Shown here one piece after another: positions 54,691 through 64,000 of a DNA stretch of 64,000 nt. The translations under genes and the position numbers were made by a program. The notes under the pieces are model-generated. The model saw only the letters and a program-made list of their open reading frames with translations. It was not told the DNA's origin and searched no databases. Source of the DNA: Cacajao melanocephalus (taxonomy: Eukaryota > Chordata > Mammalia > Primates > Pitheciidae); NCBI GenBank assembly GCA_963573385.1, contig CAUYLG010066044.1:1-64000 (forward strand), read 5' to 3'. Numbering within the stretch: position 1 is the first letter of the stretch; each line of letters opens with the position of its first letter.

Positions 54691-55088
54691 TTGTCTTTTA
54701 CCATGGCTTTAGGGTCTTGTCTCTTCAACCAAAGGAGTAATTAATGGAGGGTGAGAAGGCAAGGGGTGCAATGTGAGTTAAGGAGTAAAGTTTAAGAGAA
54801 TTGCTAACCATACTCCTGTCCTGTAGCTTTCATTGCCAAGACCATTAAATTCCTACCTGTATGTTCAGTTTCACCTCAGTCCATGAGAAGTTTTCCAGGC
54901 ACATGGAAACATTGGCATCGAGGCTCAAGTTAAGAATCAAGTCTTGCGATGAAGCCCCTCTGACCTTGTAGCCAGCTCCCCGGTAAACTGACCTCCTGTT
55001 TCCTCCTCCCTGCATGTCTAAGTTCTCTTTGCTTCTGAAAGATGCCAACGACTTGATTTCCTTCCCTAAACCTCAATTTCCCTATGCC
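54691..55088. other. No recognisable gene or repeat
   Basis: Unassigned. The antisense frame 54845-55048 shows no domain. Confidence 0.35.
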
Positions 55089-55089
55089 T

Positions 55090-55562
55090 GCCTATAGTAG
55101 GCTGAATTGTTAGCCCTGATTTACACCGTCGGCATGGCCTTTTCGTGGGTGGAAGATACTTCCTTACTCTTTGACTTTGGGCCTGGTCATGTGACTTGCT
55201 CTGGCCAATGGCATGTCGTAGAAATGGCAGCATGCTTGTTCTGAGCTTTGGCCTTGGGAGGCCTTGCATATTTCCACTTGCACACTTGTGCCTTTATTAT
55301 CATTATGAGAAGACCATACACCAATGATCGCACTGTTCTCAGGAGGAGGAAGAAAGATTTTCTCTCCAGCTGCCATTGCCTTAAGCTCAACTACTCCAAC
55401 CTAATCACAGACCTATAGCTATAAACCTATAGCTATAAACCCCAGTCCAGCCTACATGAACAAACCACAATCAATCTGCAAAAGTGTTAGCAGTAATAAA
55501 TTATTACCTTAAGCCATTGAGTTTTGAGGTGATGTTATGAAGCAACTCTTAATTGATAGAAT
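55090..55562 (+). mobile_element. Ancient LTR, MLT1-like
   Basis: 'tgggcctggtcatgtgactt' + gctctggccaatggcatg, 'gggaggccttgcatatttcc' and 'accttaagccattgagtttt' + gaggtgatgttatgaagcaactc follow an old MaLR-like LTR in sense to its 3' end. A 14-bp perfect tandem duplication is inside (55411-55438). The antisense frames here are not genes. Confidence 0.6.
55411..55438. repeat. 14-bp tandem duplication
   Basis: acctatagctataa is repeated exactly twice in a row. The unit is itself part-palindromic (tatagctata). Confidence 0.97.
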
Positions 55563-55740
55563 GACTTCTTGATATTGACTGCCAATATCACCCTCCTGTC
55601 CCATATTTTTGGGCATTCTTTGGTGATCTTCACCTCCAAGACATCCTGGATATTCTGGAGTAGGATATTTAGACTCTGTATATGTGAGAGGAAAGACCTG
55701 CACAGTCTTCTGTACAGTTTTCTTTTTTTCTCTGTACGGT

Positions 55741-55898
55741 TTTCAGATAAAATATAGGATGCCCACTTTAATTTGAATTTCAGATAAAAACTGAATACTT
55801 TTTGGTATAAGTGTGTCCCAGGCAATATTTGCAAATTTATCCAAAATTCAAATTTAACTGGGAATTCTGCATTTTTATTTGCTAAATCTGGCAATTCT
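55741..55898. mobile_element. Palindromic non-autonomous DNA transposon (MER53-like), second copy
   Basis: Left arm ttcagataaaatataggatg...tttaatttgaatttcagata and right arm ccaaaattcaaatttaactg...tgctaaatctggcaattct are inverted repeats around gtgtgtcccaggcaatattt. It matches the element at 13094-13280 along both arms. The antisense frame 55535-55894 crosses it and is spurious. Confidence 0.8.
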
Positions 55899-56779
55899 AT
55901 TCATCTACCACTCACTCGGTTTGGCTCTGGAGAAATAAAAAGACAGCCCCCCCCCAACCCTCCAACACACGCAAACATACACATGCTTCACTTCAGGTTT
56001 AAAGTGAAGTATTCTATTACTATTCTATTATGGAAAAGTTCTTTGCAATGAAAGTTTAGAGTATGTGCTTTTGTCAATCTGTTTAAAGTGATTGCCCTGC
56101 GAATATTCTTTCTGAATTCCAAGGTACACAGGTGAGCAAAGGAAGATATGTGGAATTATTTCCACTTTACACTCAGTTAACTGAATCAGGGTAAGGACTC
56201 CATTTCTCTCTAACCATTATGAAAATCGTTTCATTCTCAATCTATCAGGGGTGAAACATAGAGTTAAATACTACAAGCTATGTACTGAGATTGCAAATGG
56301 CTGCTTATCATTCCTCAGTTCATAGAAGGATCATATCTTTTATTGTCAATGTGATTAAAGGCTTCAGCTTCAAAATAAAACACATGTCCAAGGGGCTTTC
56401 ATTTACCCTTTGATAAATGGGCACAATTCATTTTTCTTTAATGTTATTCCTACTAGCGTTGTGTTACAATGGGGTTTTTGTGATGCCCCAAAAACATTTT
56501 TGAAACATTCTTATCTTTCCAGGCTCTTGCTAACAGCCACCACAATACTCTCCTGGGAATAAGTGTGCCTGCTCCAGCAAAGACTCAAGAAATAAATTTA
56601 TGGCCTCTGGTAGTTGGATCCCCTGGGTGGAAGAGAGAAAAGTTTGCATACAAATTATTTCCCATAAAAAGCTTTATCGAATGGCCGAAACACAGCATAC
56701 TAGGCGACTCGTTCCAGGTTCATTTTCAATCAGCACTTTGTGAGCACCTACCAGGCACCAAGCAGTTCATATACTAGTA
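55899..56779. other. Unassigned stretch, 0.9 kb
   Basis: Contains a C run and cacac words (55946-55985). No repeat family or coding signal recognised. Confidence 0.35.
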
Positions 56780-56960
56780 GTGCTTGGTCTTGACTGCATG
56801 TTAGAGTCATCTAAGGAGATCTGTGAAACGACTCCTCTCTGGAGCCCACCTTCAGAGATTCTAGCTCAATTGGTATGGTTTTCAGGTGGGGCCTGAGCAT
56901 CAGTATTTTTAAAAGTTCCCCAGTAGTTCTAAGGTGGAGGCAGCAAGAAGGACCACTGAT
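56780..56960 (+). mobile_element. MER5A-type hAT MITE
   Basis: 'gactgcatgttagagtcatc', 'ctctctggagcccaccttca' + gagattctag, 'gcctgagcatcagtattttt' and 'ggtggaggcagcaagaagga' + ccactgatg follow MER5A in sense. Third copy in the window. Confidence 0.85.
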
Positions 56961-57284
56961 GTATAGAGTTTTGTTTATTCTGTCCAGCAATATGACAAGA
57001 GCAGCAGCACAAGGGTGCCTATATAACGTATGAGGCAGTAGCTCACTATAAACAGTCTCTATGACTACCTCCTGGAGCTTGGGCCCTCTTTTATGCTCGA
57101 TTTCATACCATGACAACTCATGTTACTAGCGCTTTGCAGGACTTAGTTTTGTTATTTTAATTGAGTCCTCTACAAAGAGTATATCAGTGCTCCAAGCATC
57201 TCAGAAAATTGAACTTAACATACCAAATAATGATAGAGATATTTTGAACTTCATATTATAAAGTGTTTAACATACTGTCAGTAA
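56961..57284. other. No recognisable gene or repeat
   Basis: Unassigned; the antisense frame 56811-57116 overlaps the MER5A and has no domain. Confidence 0.35.
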
Positions 57285-57480
57285 AGGAATAGTATAACTA
57301 GCCCTCATTACCCATCACTCAGCCTCAACAATATACACATTTTTCTAGTCTTCTTTCTCTATATTCCATATTTTTTGTTTGTTTTGTTTTACTAGATTAT
57401 TTTAAAGCAAATCCCAGGCATCAGATTATTCATTCACCTGAAACTACTCCAGCACTTCTCTGTAACACCTAAGAACTCTT
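57285..57480 (-). mobile_element. Old L1 (L1M-type), part 1
   Basis: 'ttacccatcactcagcctca' + acaatatacaca and 'ttttaaagcaaatcccaggc' + atca match the reversed 3' part of an old L1. It is interrupted by a second L1 insertion flanked by duplicated aacacctaaga. Confidence 0.78.
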
Positions 57481-57816
57481 TTTTATCATGGTAGAATAAA
57501 TATAACTTAAAATTTACCATCATAAGCATTTTTAAGTGGAAGTTCACAGACATTAAGTGTATTCACATTGTTGTACAACCACCACCATCCAACCATCAGC
57601 ATTTTTAATCTTCCCAAGCTAAAACTGTGAATCCATTAAACGATAAGTCCCCATTTTTCCCTGACTCCAGCCCCTGGCAACCACCATCCTACCTCTCTAT
57701 GAATTTGACTACTCTAGGCAATTCCTATAAGCTGAATAATACAATATTTGTCTCTTTGTGTCTAACTTATTTCACTTAGCATGATGTCATCAAGGTTCAC
57801 TTATACTGTAGCATGA
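57481..57816 (-). mobile_element. L1 3' end nested in an older L1
   Basis: Begins with T's and 'aaatataacttaaaatttac', then 'cagcccctggcaaccaccat' and 'ttcacttagcatgatgtcat' + caaggttcac: an antisense, 5'-truncated L1 3' end of ~335 bp. The target-site duplication aacacctaagaactctt (57464-57480) / aacacctaagagcctt (57817-57832) brackets it. Confidence 0.92.
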
Positions 57817-58340
57817 AACACCTAAGAGCCTTTTTTCCTTTAGCAAAACCATAGAACTATTATTAACCTTAACAAAATGAATAATAGCTCCTTGATGTCA
57901 TCTCATACCCAATTTGGATTCATTTTTCTTTGGTTGTCTCAAAAATATCACTTTATATTTAGTCTATGAAACAAGGACCCAAACGGGATCTATCATTGCT
58001 TTTGGTTGAAGTATCTCTGAAGTTTCCTTTAATATAACGATGCTTCCTCATCCAAAAGCTGGCACTTTTCTGTGTTTAAAAAAAAAAAAAAGCAATGGAT
58101 AATTTGTCCTGTAGAACTGTCCACACTTAGAGTTGGCTGGTTGCATCTTGTGCCCAGTGATACATTCGACATGCTTCTCTTTCCTCATTATTTCCTATAA
58201 ATGGTAGGTAGACCTAGCAGCTTTACCAATAGTAAACTGTGGTCCAATATTTTGGCAAGACAACTCCACAGGGAGTGCTACATCCATCATATTGTGCCAC
58301 TCAGGAGGTCTGCACATAGGTCATCCTATGTTTAGTGATG
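57817..58340 (-). mobile_element. Old L1 (L1M-type), part 2
   Basis: 'tagctccttgatgtcatctc', 'aaacaaggacccaaacggga', 'aatttgtcctgtagaactgt' and 'tgcttctctttcctcattat' + ttcctataaatggtag continue the reversed old L1 from 57480. An A run (58079-58092) is internal. Confidence 0.85.
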
Positions 58341-58624
58341 CTAAGATTGCTGAATCTTATCCTTCCATCCCACCAATTTTAACACTGAAAGAAGACTTAC
58401 ATATCAGCTACTCGGCGTTTACCGCCTGCTGCCCAGCTTTTCTCTTCTGTTGAAAGCAAGGAACAAGTCCAGAGATGTTAACAGCTTGTTCAACATCAAC
58501 TGTTTGTCAACCAATATTTACTGAGCTCCCACTCCTAGGAGAACCTGAGGCTTTTCCCCTGTGACATCTCACCACTCTTCCTCGTGCTTCTACCTGGTTC
58601 AGTTCTTCTTTGTTTTCTTTGTTC
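58341..58624. other. Unassigned; small L2-like end at 58500-58545
   Basis: 'caaccaatatttactgagct' + cccactcctagga looks like a short reversed L2 terminus. The rest is unassigned. Confidence 0.4.
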
Positions 58625-58930
58625 CTTTTTATGTTTCATTGAGGTATAACTGATATACAAATAATTGCTCATATTTAATGTGTACATTTTGATGAGTGTG
58701 GACATATGTGTATAACCGTGGTACCTGTCACCACATCAAGGTACTAAACATATCCATCACCTCCAAAAATTACCTTGTGTTATATTCTGAGTTGGTTTGT
58801 TGTAAAAACATTTAACATAAGCTCTATCCCCTTAGTGTATTTTAATGTATACAATACTGTATTATTAACTATAGGTAATATGAGGTACAGAAGATCTGTA
58901 GAACTGACTTGTCTTGCAACATGGCTGAGT
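58625..58930 (-). mobile_element. Old L1 3' end, antisense
   Basis: 'catttgaggtataactgata'-type start (cattgaggtataactgatat), 'aatgtgtacattttgatgag', 'gtcaccacatcaaggtacta' and 'ttattaactataggtaatat' match the reversed 3' UTR of L1M-age elements. Confidence 0.85.
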
Positions 58931-58964
58931 TCTTAAAGGTTATGAAAACTGTCTAGAGCAGACT

Positions 58965-59115
58965 GCAAGACCCAAGAAGGCAGAAGATCTTATCTGTTTA
59001 TTCCCCCATTGAAATCCCTGGACAGAGTGCAGTTCCTGGCACAGAGTAGAAGGATGATACATATTTGTTGTGTAAAACAAAGGAAGAATGAATGAAAGAA
59101 TGAATGATTCATTAA
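58965..59115 (+). mobile_element. L2 LINE 3' end
   Basis: 'acagagtgcagttcctggca' + cagagtagaaggatgatacatatttg followed by gaatgaat units is the L2 terminus in sense. Confidence 0.8.
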
Positions 59116-59299
59116 TTAAATTAAATGATGCATAAACTTTAGGGTACTTCTCCAAATGTATGTTTTTTTCTAATCTCCTTTATGATCTTTATAAGAGTGC
59201 CCAAAAAGTTCTTATTAGATTCTGCCCATGATTGCATTTCAATATGAATTTTAGAAACTTGTAAAAAGCAATGATTCTTTGCCAAGTGCTTTTTCGAGG

Positions 59300-59970
59300 A
59301 GATCTCACAATGAGTCAAGGACTGGTATTGAGTTTGTTAAAGGGCTTTGACATCTCTTATCTGGATGCTCCATTGCCCATCTGTAATTCCCAGAAAGCAG
59401 TCATAGTGCATTTTTTAAAAGGTAATTCTGATCATGTCAGTCTACCACTGAAAACCCTCCAATGTCCTTCCATTGTGCTAAGAATACGACTCAAACTCCC
59501 AGATGGGGTCCCCAAGTCCCTGCCCATCCTCCCTTTTGCCCATCTTTCTGGGCTTATTTCTTTCTTCCCACTCTGGCCTTGTTTCACTTCACTGGCCCTA
59601 GAACATACCAGTCCCTTCCCACCTTGGGCCCTGGTAGCTGCCTTTTTCTCTTCCTGGCCTGCTTTTCCCCAGATCCTCCCAACAGGTTTAACCTCACCTG
59701 TTGGACCTTCAGTCAACTTCTTTGGGACAACCTTATGTGAAATGGGCCTCTTCCCATTACTCTCCAGTCCTTTACTCTGGGTTTTGACTTCATAACGGTA
59801 TCACCATACAGAATGAGTTTGCTTACTTATTTGTTCCCTTGCTTATCTCTTCTCCAGTAGAATAGAAGCTCATGATGACAGACAACTTATTTATCTTATT
59901 CGATGCTCTGTTCTCTAAAATTAGCACAATTCCTGGTAGAGAAAACAGGCTCAATAACTATTGGGAGAAT
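59300..59970 (+). mobile_element. L2 LINE 3' region
   Basis: 'ttctgatcatgtcagtctac', 'ctgaaaaccctccaatgtcc', 'gggtccccaagtccctgccc', 'ctccagtagaatagaagctc' + atgatgacagacaac and 'agcacaattcctggtagaga' are collinear L2 3' blocks. The longest open frame of the window (59271-59795, 174 codons) lies mostly in this untranslated L2 region and is a chance frame. Confidence 0.9.
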
Positions 59971-60086
59971 GGATTAAGGTAAATATTTAAAAGCTGTGAA
60001 TGCAGAATGCCTGAATTGCCTCACATTAGCCTGTCTGCCCCTACCCTGGTCCTCACCCCAGCACACTACTAAGCCTCTTCACACAC

Positions 60087-60450
60087 CATCTTAGTCTATT
60101 TGTGTTGCTATAACAAAATACTATAAACAAGGTGGCTTATAAACAACAGAAATATACTTCTTACAGTCCAGGAGACTGGGAAGTCCAGTATCAAGATGCT
60201 GGCAGACTTAGCATCTGATGAGATCTTGTTTTCTGATTCATGGATGCTGCCTTCTGGCTATGCCCGCACATGGTGGAAGGAGAAACAAGCTCCCTTGAGC
60301 CTGTTTTATAAGGGCACTAATGTCATTCATGGAAGCTCTACCCTTATGTCTAATTACCTCCCAAAAGGTCCCATCCCCTTTTACTATCACCTTGGGAGTT
60401 AGGTTTCAACATTTGAAATTTGAGGGGACACACACATTCAGCCCATAGCA
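60087..60450 (-). mobile_element. MLT1A/MST-type solo LTR (ERVL-MaLR)
   Basis: From 'catcttagtctatttgtgtt' + gctataacaaaatac to 'cacattcagcccatagca', with 'ataagggcactaatgtcatt' inside: a complete reversed MaLR LTR of about 364 bp. No internal region attached. Confidence 0.9.
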
Positions 60451-61704
60451 TACCTTATAGCTTGGCATGTCCCCAGACGCTAAAAAACGTCAAAAGAACC
60501 CTGATTTGCTCAGGTCTCCAGCTCCATCTTTAATTCCCCTAAGGCAATTGGGGCTTCAGTACTGGAGTCAAGGGATGGGGCAACACTACGCATGCCTGAG
60601 ATTCACATCCACTTATGCCAGTGCTCACCCAGCAGCTAGGTGTCAGGCGAGGCTGGCAGACTTAGGGACACTGGGGTCATGGCCTCGACCTCCCAGGTGT
60701 CTGAGGAAACCATCATCCACAGCATACTCTTGGCATCACTCTCTCTAGCTCACAGGGACTTCATGGAGAAATACGATGTGAATCTGAAAAGGCAAACCCC
60801 AACCTGCCCATCCTAACCTGTGAATGCCCTAACATGCAGCCAGAGCTCTGGAACCACCACACATTTGTCAAAGAAAAGAATGTCTCTTTGTACAGTTTCA
60901 GTGCTTATTGGGAAACCAGATACCTGGAGAATATATGGAGTGGGAAAGCCTGAAGCTTCCACTGAGGATTAAGAGCAACAACCCCAACGCCTGGGCTCTG
61001 TTGGACGCAGTACAACGTGGAAAAAATGTGTTCTCCTGTTCGCATTTAAAGAACAAAATAAAGATTGCACCTCCTTCTACCTTGGACCTGAGGCCTAACT
61101 TCTGAAGTTGTGGCTTATTCCTGGATCTAAACATTCATGTGATTTCTCAGGTCATATGTAGACTCTGTCTTGTTCTCCTTTGCTTCACCCTCTGCCCTTT
61201 TATTCCCACTCTCCGAATCATGGTCCTGGTCCTTATCTCAGTCTCTACCTGGGACCATGCTGCCTGCTGAACAGGTGGTCCTTCTCTGGATCTACCTCCA
61301 CACCTTCCCTTCAAAGCTTTTTCCATCGCCAATTCCACCACCTTTGCCCACAGCAGCCAACACCCGGATGGTGGGCTGTGTTAAGTGCTGATACATCAAG
61401 AGCAAGCAACTTGGCTTTGCCCCTTCTGTTTAGGAGAAAAGAGTGTCCACAAGATCGTGAGAAGGAAGAGGAAGTGGTTCTCTTTCTTTCATAAGTACTA
61501 AAATGGAAAGAAACACCAGCATTTCAGATTTGAACTATTAAGCTGAACCACATGAAATCATCAGTATGTTACCTACTAAAATCAGAAAGTTCCTATCAGC
61601 CTAATGCATCTCTCAGACTTCCTCTCCCACCCAGACACACAAAGCTATTAAAGGCTGTTTTCCCATTGCTTAGGACACTTTAAGCAAAGGATTATAAGGA
61701 AATA
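60451..61704. other. Repeat-poor stretch, 1.25 kb
   Basis: No repeat recognised. An AATAAA at 61057-61062 and frames at 60467-60748 and 61180-61494 are present, but nothing ties them to a transcript. The AATAAA alone is not meaningful. Confidence 0.35.
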
Positions 61705-62232
<528 letters not shown>

Positions 62233-62395
62233 CCCAGGTCTGTTTTTAATCAGCTGCATGACCATGAGGGAAGTCCCAGACCCTCAGAGTTATCAGTTTC
62301 TCCATTGATAAAATAGGTATAAACATGTCTGCACTATGTGTTAAGGATGAAATATGTTGATCCATATGACAAGTGCACTCACTATGGGCAGTTTT
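62233..62395 (+). mobile_element. MIR SINE, part 2 (split by Alu)
   Basis: 'atcagctgcatgaccatgag' and 'agttatcagtttctccattg' + ataaaatagg, then 'aggatgaaatatgttgatcc', continue the MIR. The first 14 bp are the duplicated target site. Confidence 0.85.
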
Positions 62396-62834
62396 TCCTC
62401 ACTCCTCCTTTTCCCATAACACTTTCATTTATTCTCAAGCTTCCTGGTGGCCTAATCATGGCCTCTGGTTCAAAAAGGCCTGTTCCACTTGGAGCAGACT
62501 CTTAGGTTAAGTGGGATACAAGTCTGCAGTAAGGTTCATAGACATCAGGTTAGAATCCCTGATGTATACTTAGGTGTTTCAATACTTACTGGATAACTCT
62601 AACCCCAAACGATCGATGTCACTGTTTGCTTTCCTGCTCTATTTCCAGACATGTATAAACATGGCATGATCAAAGAGCAATAGCAGTTTGGCTGCCACTT
62701 TAGACTTTGTCCCTGCCCAAAGCACTTGGCCAATGTAATCCTTGGTCATAACTAATTGTTGGCAAAGCTTCAGGGAGCAGCCCCAATTTTATCCTGTCCT
62801 GTTAGGGGAAGTGTAAATTGAGAACTCTTTTGGA
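62396..62834. other. No recognisable gene or repeat
   Basis: Unassigned sequence between MIR and the old L1; no coding or RNA signal. Confidence 0.35.
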
Positions 62835-62983
62835 AGACAGCACTTTTGAATAGGTTTTATTAAAACCCAAAAATGTATATAATGTCTACCCCAAGAATTC
62901 ACCACTAAGAATATATGATAAGAAATTAGTCAGAAATAAGAATATCTGATTTTAAAAAAGTAATTCGTTATGTATTTGGAGTT
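62835..62983 (+). mobile_element. Old L1 (L1M-type), part 1 (split by Alu)
   Basis: 'aaaaatgtatataatgtcta' + ccccaagaattcaccactaag resembles the ORF2-end region of old L1 in sense. It stops where an Alu begins and continues after it. Confidence 0.6.
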
Positions 62984-63274
62984 TGTTTTTGAGACTGAGT
63001 CTTGCTCTGTCATCCAAGCCAGAGTGCAGGTACAACCATAACTCACTGCAGCCTTGAACTCCTGAGCTCAAGCTGTCATTCCAGCTCAGTCTCCCAAGTA
63101 GCTGGGACTATAGACAAGTAACACTAGGCTCAGCTAAGTTTTTACAAATTTTTTGGTAAAGATTAGGACCTTGCCATGTTGCCCAGGCTGGTCTCAAACC
63201 CCCAGCCTCAAGCAATCCTCTCACTTTAACCTTGCAGACAGCTAGGATTACAGGTATGAGCTACCGTATTCAGC
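62984..63274 (-). mobile_element. Antisense Alu (AluJ-like)
   Basis: 'gagtcttgctctgtcatcca' + agccagagtgcagg, 'gcagccttgaactcctgagc', 'gccatgttgcccaggctggt' and the end 'gagctaccgtattcagcc'. Strongly diverged, as for AluJ. Confidence 0.93.
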
Positions 63275-63279
63275 CTTAG

Positions 63280-63605
63280 ATGTTTGTTTGTTAAAAATCT
63301 GAAGGATAGGCACTCCCCAATATTCAACCAGAGAGGTTTGATTAAATAAATTATAGCTACTCATAAAATGGAATCCAATTGTGCTGCTAGAAATCTCACA
63401 TAAAATAAGAAAGTATAATCCATTGCTAAGTGAATAGAGCTAATTATATAAAAGAGCACAATACCATTTTTTTGTTATGAAATATACCAAAAGTTTAACA
63501 TTGGTAATATCTGCATGGATGGATTATTGTTGATTTTTGTCATCCTCTGTGCTTTTCTACATTTTCCAAAATTTTTGCAATATGTATAAAGTACTTGCAA
63601 ATTTA
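63280..63605 (+). mobile_element. Old L1 (L1M-type), part 2
   Basis: 'gtttgattaaataaattata', 'aaaatggaatccaattgtgc', 'taccaaaagtttaacattgg' and 'tttctacattttccaaaatt' + tttgcaatatg match the 3' end of L1M-age elements in sense. Confidence 0.85.
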
Positions 63606-63939
63606 GGGGTAGAAAGAATGCATCCCTTTGTTTCTAAGTAGTTAACACATAAGCCACTATCTAACTAGTACCCTGCCACAGGGGAACAGAGCAGAGAGCA
63701 GAGACTTCTCAAAATGAGGGAGACAGTAATGGCCACTGTTACATCATTGTTAGCAAAGGTCTAAGGATCAACCTTGTTGCACTTTCCATGTTCTCCATCA
63801 GTGCATATTTAAAGGATGTTGATGTGAGCTTTCCAAGCTACATGGGAATCTTTTCCCATGTTGCATTCAACTCAGTGTATAATACAAAAGAAAGTCTGGG
63901 TAAGAAGGCATCTTCAAAATCATTTTTGTTTTGCTCTTC
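63606..63939. other. No recognisable gene or repeat
   Basis: About 330 bp, unassigned. Confidence 0.35.
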
Positions 63940-64000
63940 CCTTTCTTAAGTGAGGCATCCAAGCTCAGAGAAACCAAGTGAATTGTCTTAGGCCACTGAG
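63940..64000 (-). mobile_element. MIR SINE fragment (cut by window edge)
   Basis: 'aagtgaggcatccaagctca' + gagaaaccaagtgaattgtctta resembles the reversed MIR core (gatgaggaaactgaggcacagagaggttaagtaacttgcc). It runs off the window. Confidence 0.65.

Noticed and set aside
59271..59795. 174-codon open frame, the longest in the window
   Set aside because: It lies almost entirely in L2 3' sequence that is untranslated in L2, with no domain and no homologous L2 frame; a chance opening.
61057..61062. AATAAA that could end a transcript
   Set aside because: A lone hexamer is expected many times by chance in AT-rich DNA; no exon or upstream frame supports it.

Overview
This is mammalian, almost certainly primate and most likely human, non-coding DNA. 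Full-length dimeric Alu elements (including AluS-like copies) are present on both strands, with THE1/MST- and MLT-type ERVL-MaLR LTRs, L2 and MIR fossils, MER5-type hAT remnants and L1 3' ends. All calls were made by eye against remembered family consensus sequences, so subfamily names and edges (about +/-20 bp) are approximate.

No protein-coding gene, exon, tRNA, rRNA or promoter could be supported. The open frames are short (longest 174 codons, 59271-59795). The longest ones read through L2, Alu or simple-sequence DNA. The only translated segment with recognisable protein ancestry is the end of L1 ORF2 (37505-37750), plus decayed antisense L1 ORF2 pieces at 41.8-42.3 kb. The window is therefore intergenic or deep intronic.

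Layout. 0-14 kb: a partial Alu and pyrimidine tract, a THE1/MST LTR, an antisense Alu with clear target-site duplications (TSDs), an L2, many MIRs, a MaLR LTR that split a MIR, an MLT1 LTR, a candidate LTR at 11.1-11.7 kb, a palindromic DNA-transposon fossil at 13.1 kb and an Alu at 13.5 kb. 14-17 kb: an ERVL-like LTR, then about 2 kb of antisense L2 interrupted by a Tigger-like fossil and an unassigned AT-rich insert. 17-28 kb: L2/MIR fragments, purine tracts, a TG/GA microsatellite, a MER5A, and a sense L2 carrying a MIR. 28-36 kb: a small inverted-repeat transposon fossil, long repeat-poor stretches, an L1 3' end and L2/MIR pieces. 36-44 kb: L2 hit by an Alu, an L1 3' end, a head-to-head chimeric Alu, an antisense L1 with an internal inverted duplication, and an L2 containing a GATA array. 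44-53 kb: repeat-poor DNA, MER5A, a MIR split by an Alu, over 1.1 kb of sense L2, and an unusual 0.8-kb structure whose ~120-bp inverted arms flank a 190-bp polypyrimidine tract. 53-64 kb: Alu, L2, a second palindromic transposon copy, MER5A, an L1 nested in an L1, an MLT1A/MST LTR, and a MIR and an old L1 each split by an Alu.

Nothing here forms a pathway or operon. What the window records is an order of insertions (L2/MIR and old L1, then MER/MaLR, then L1 and Alu) and several local rearrangements. No new gene system was found. The features most worth checking are structural: the 50.1-50.9 kb inverted repeat, the palindrome inside the 41.5-42.4 kb L1, and the inverted chimeric Alu at 38.2-38.4 kb.
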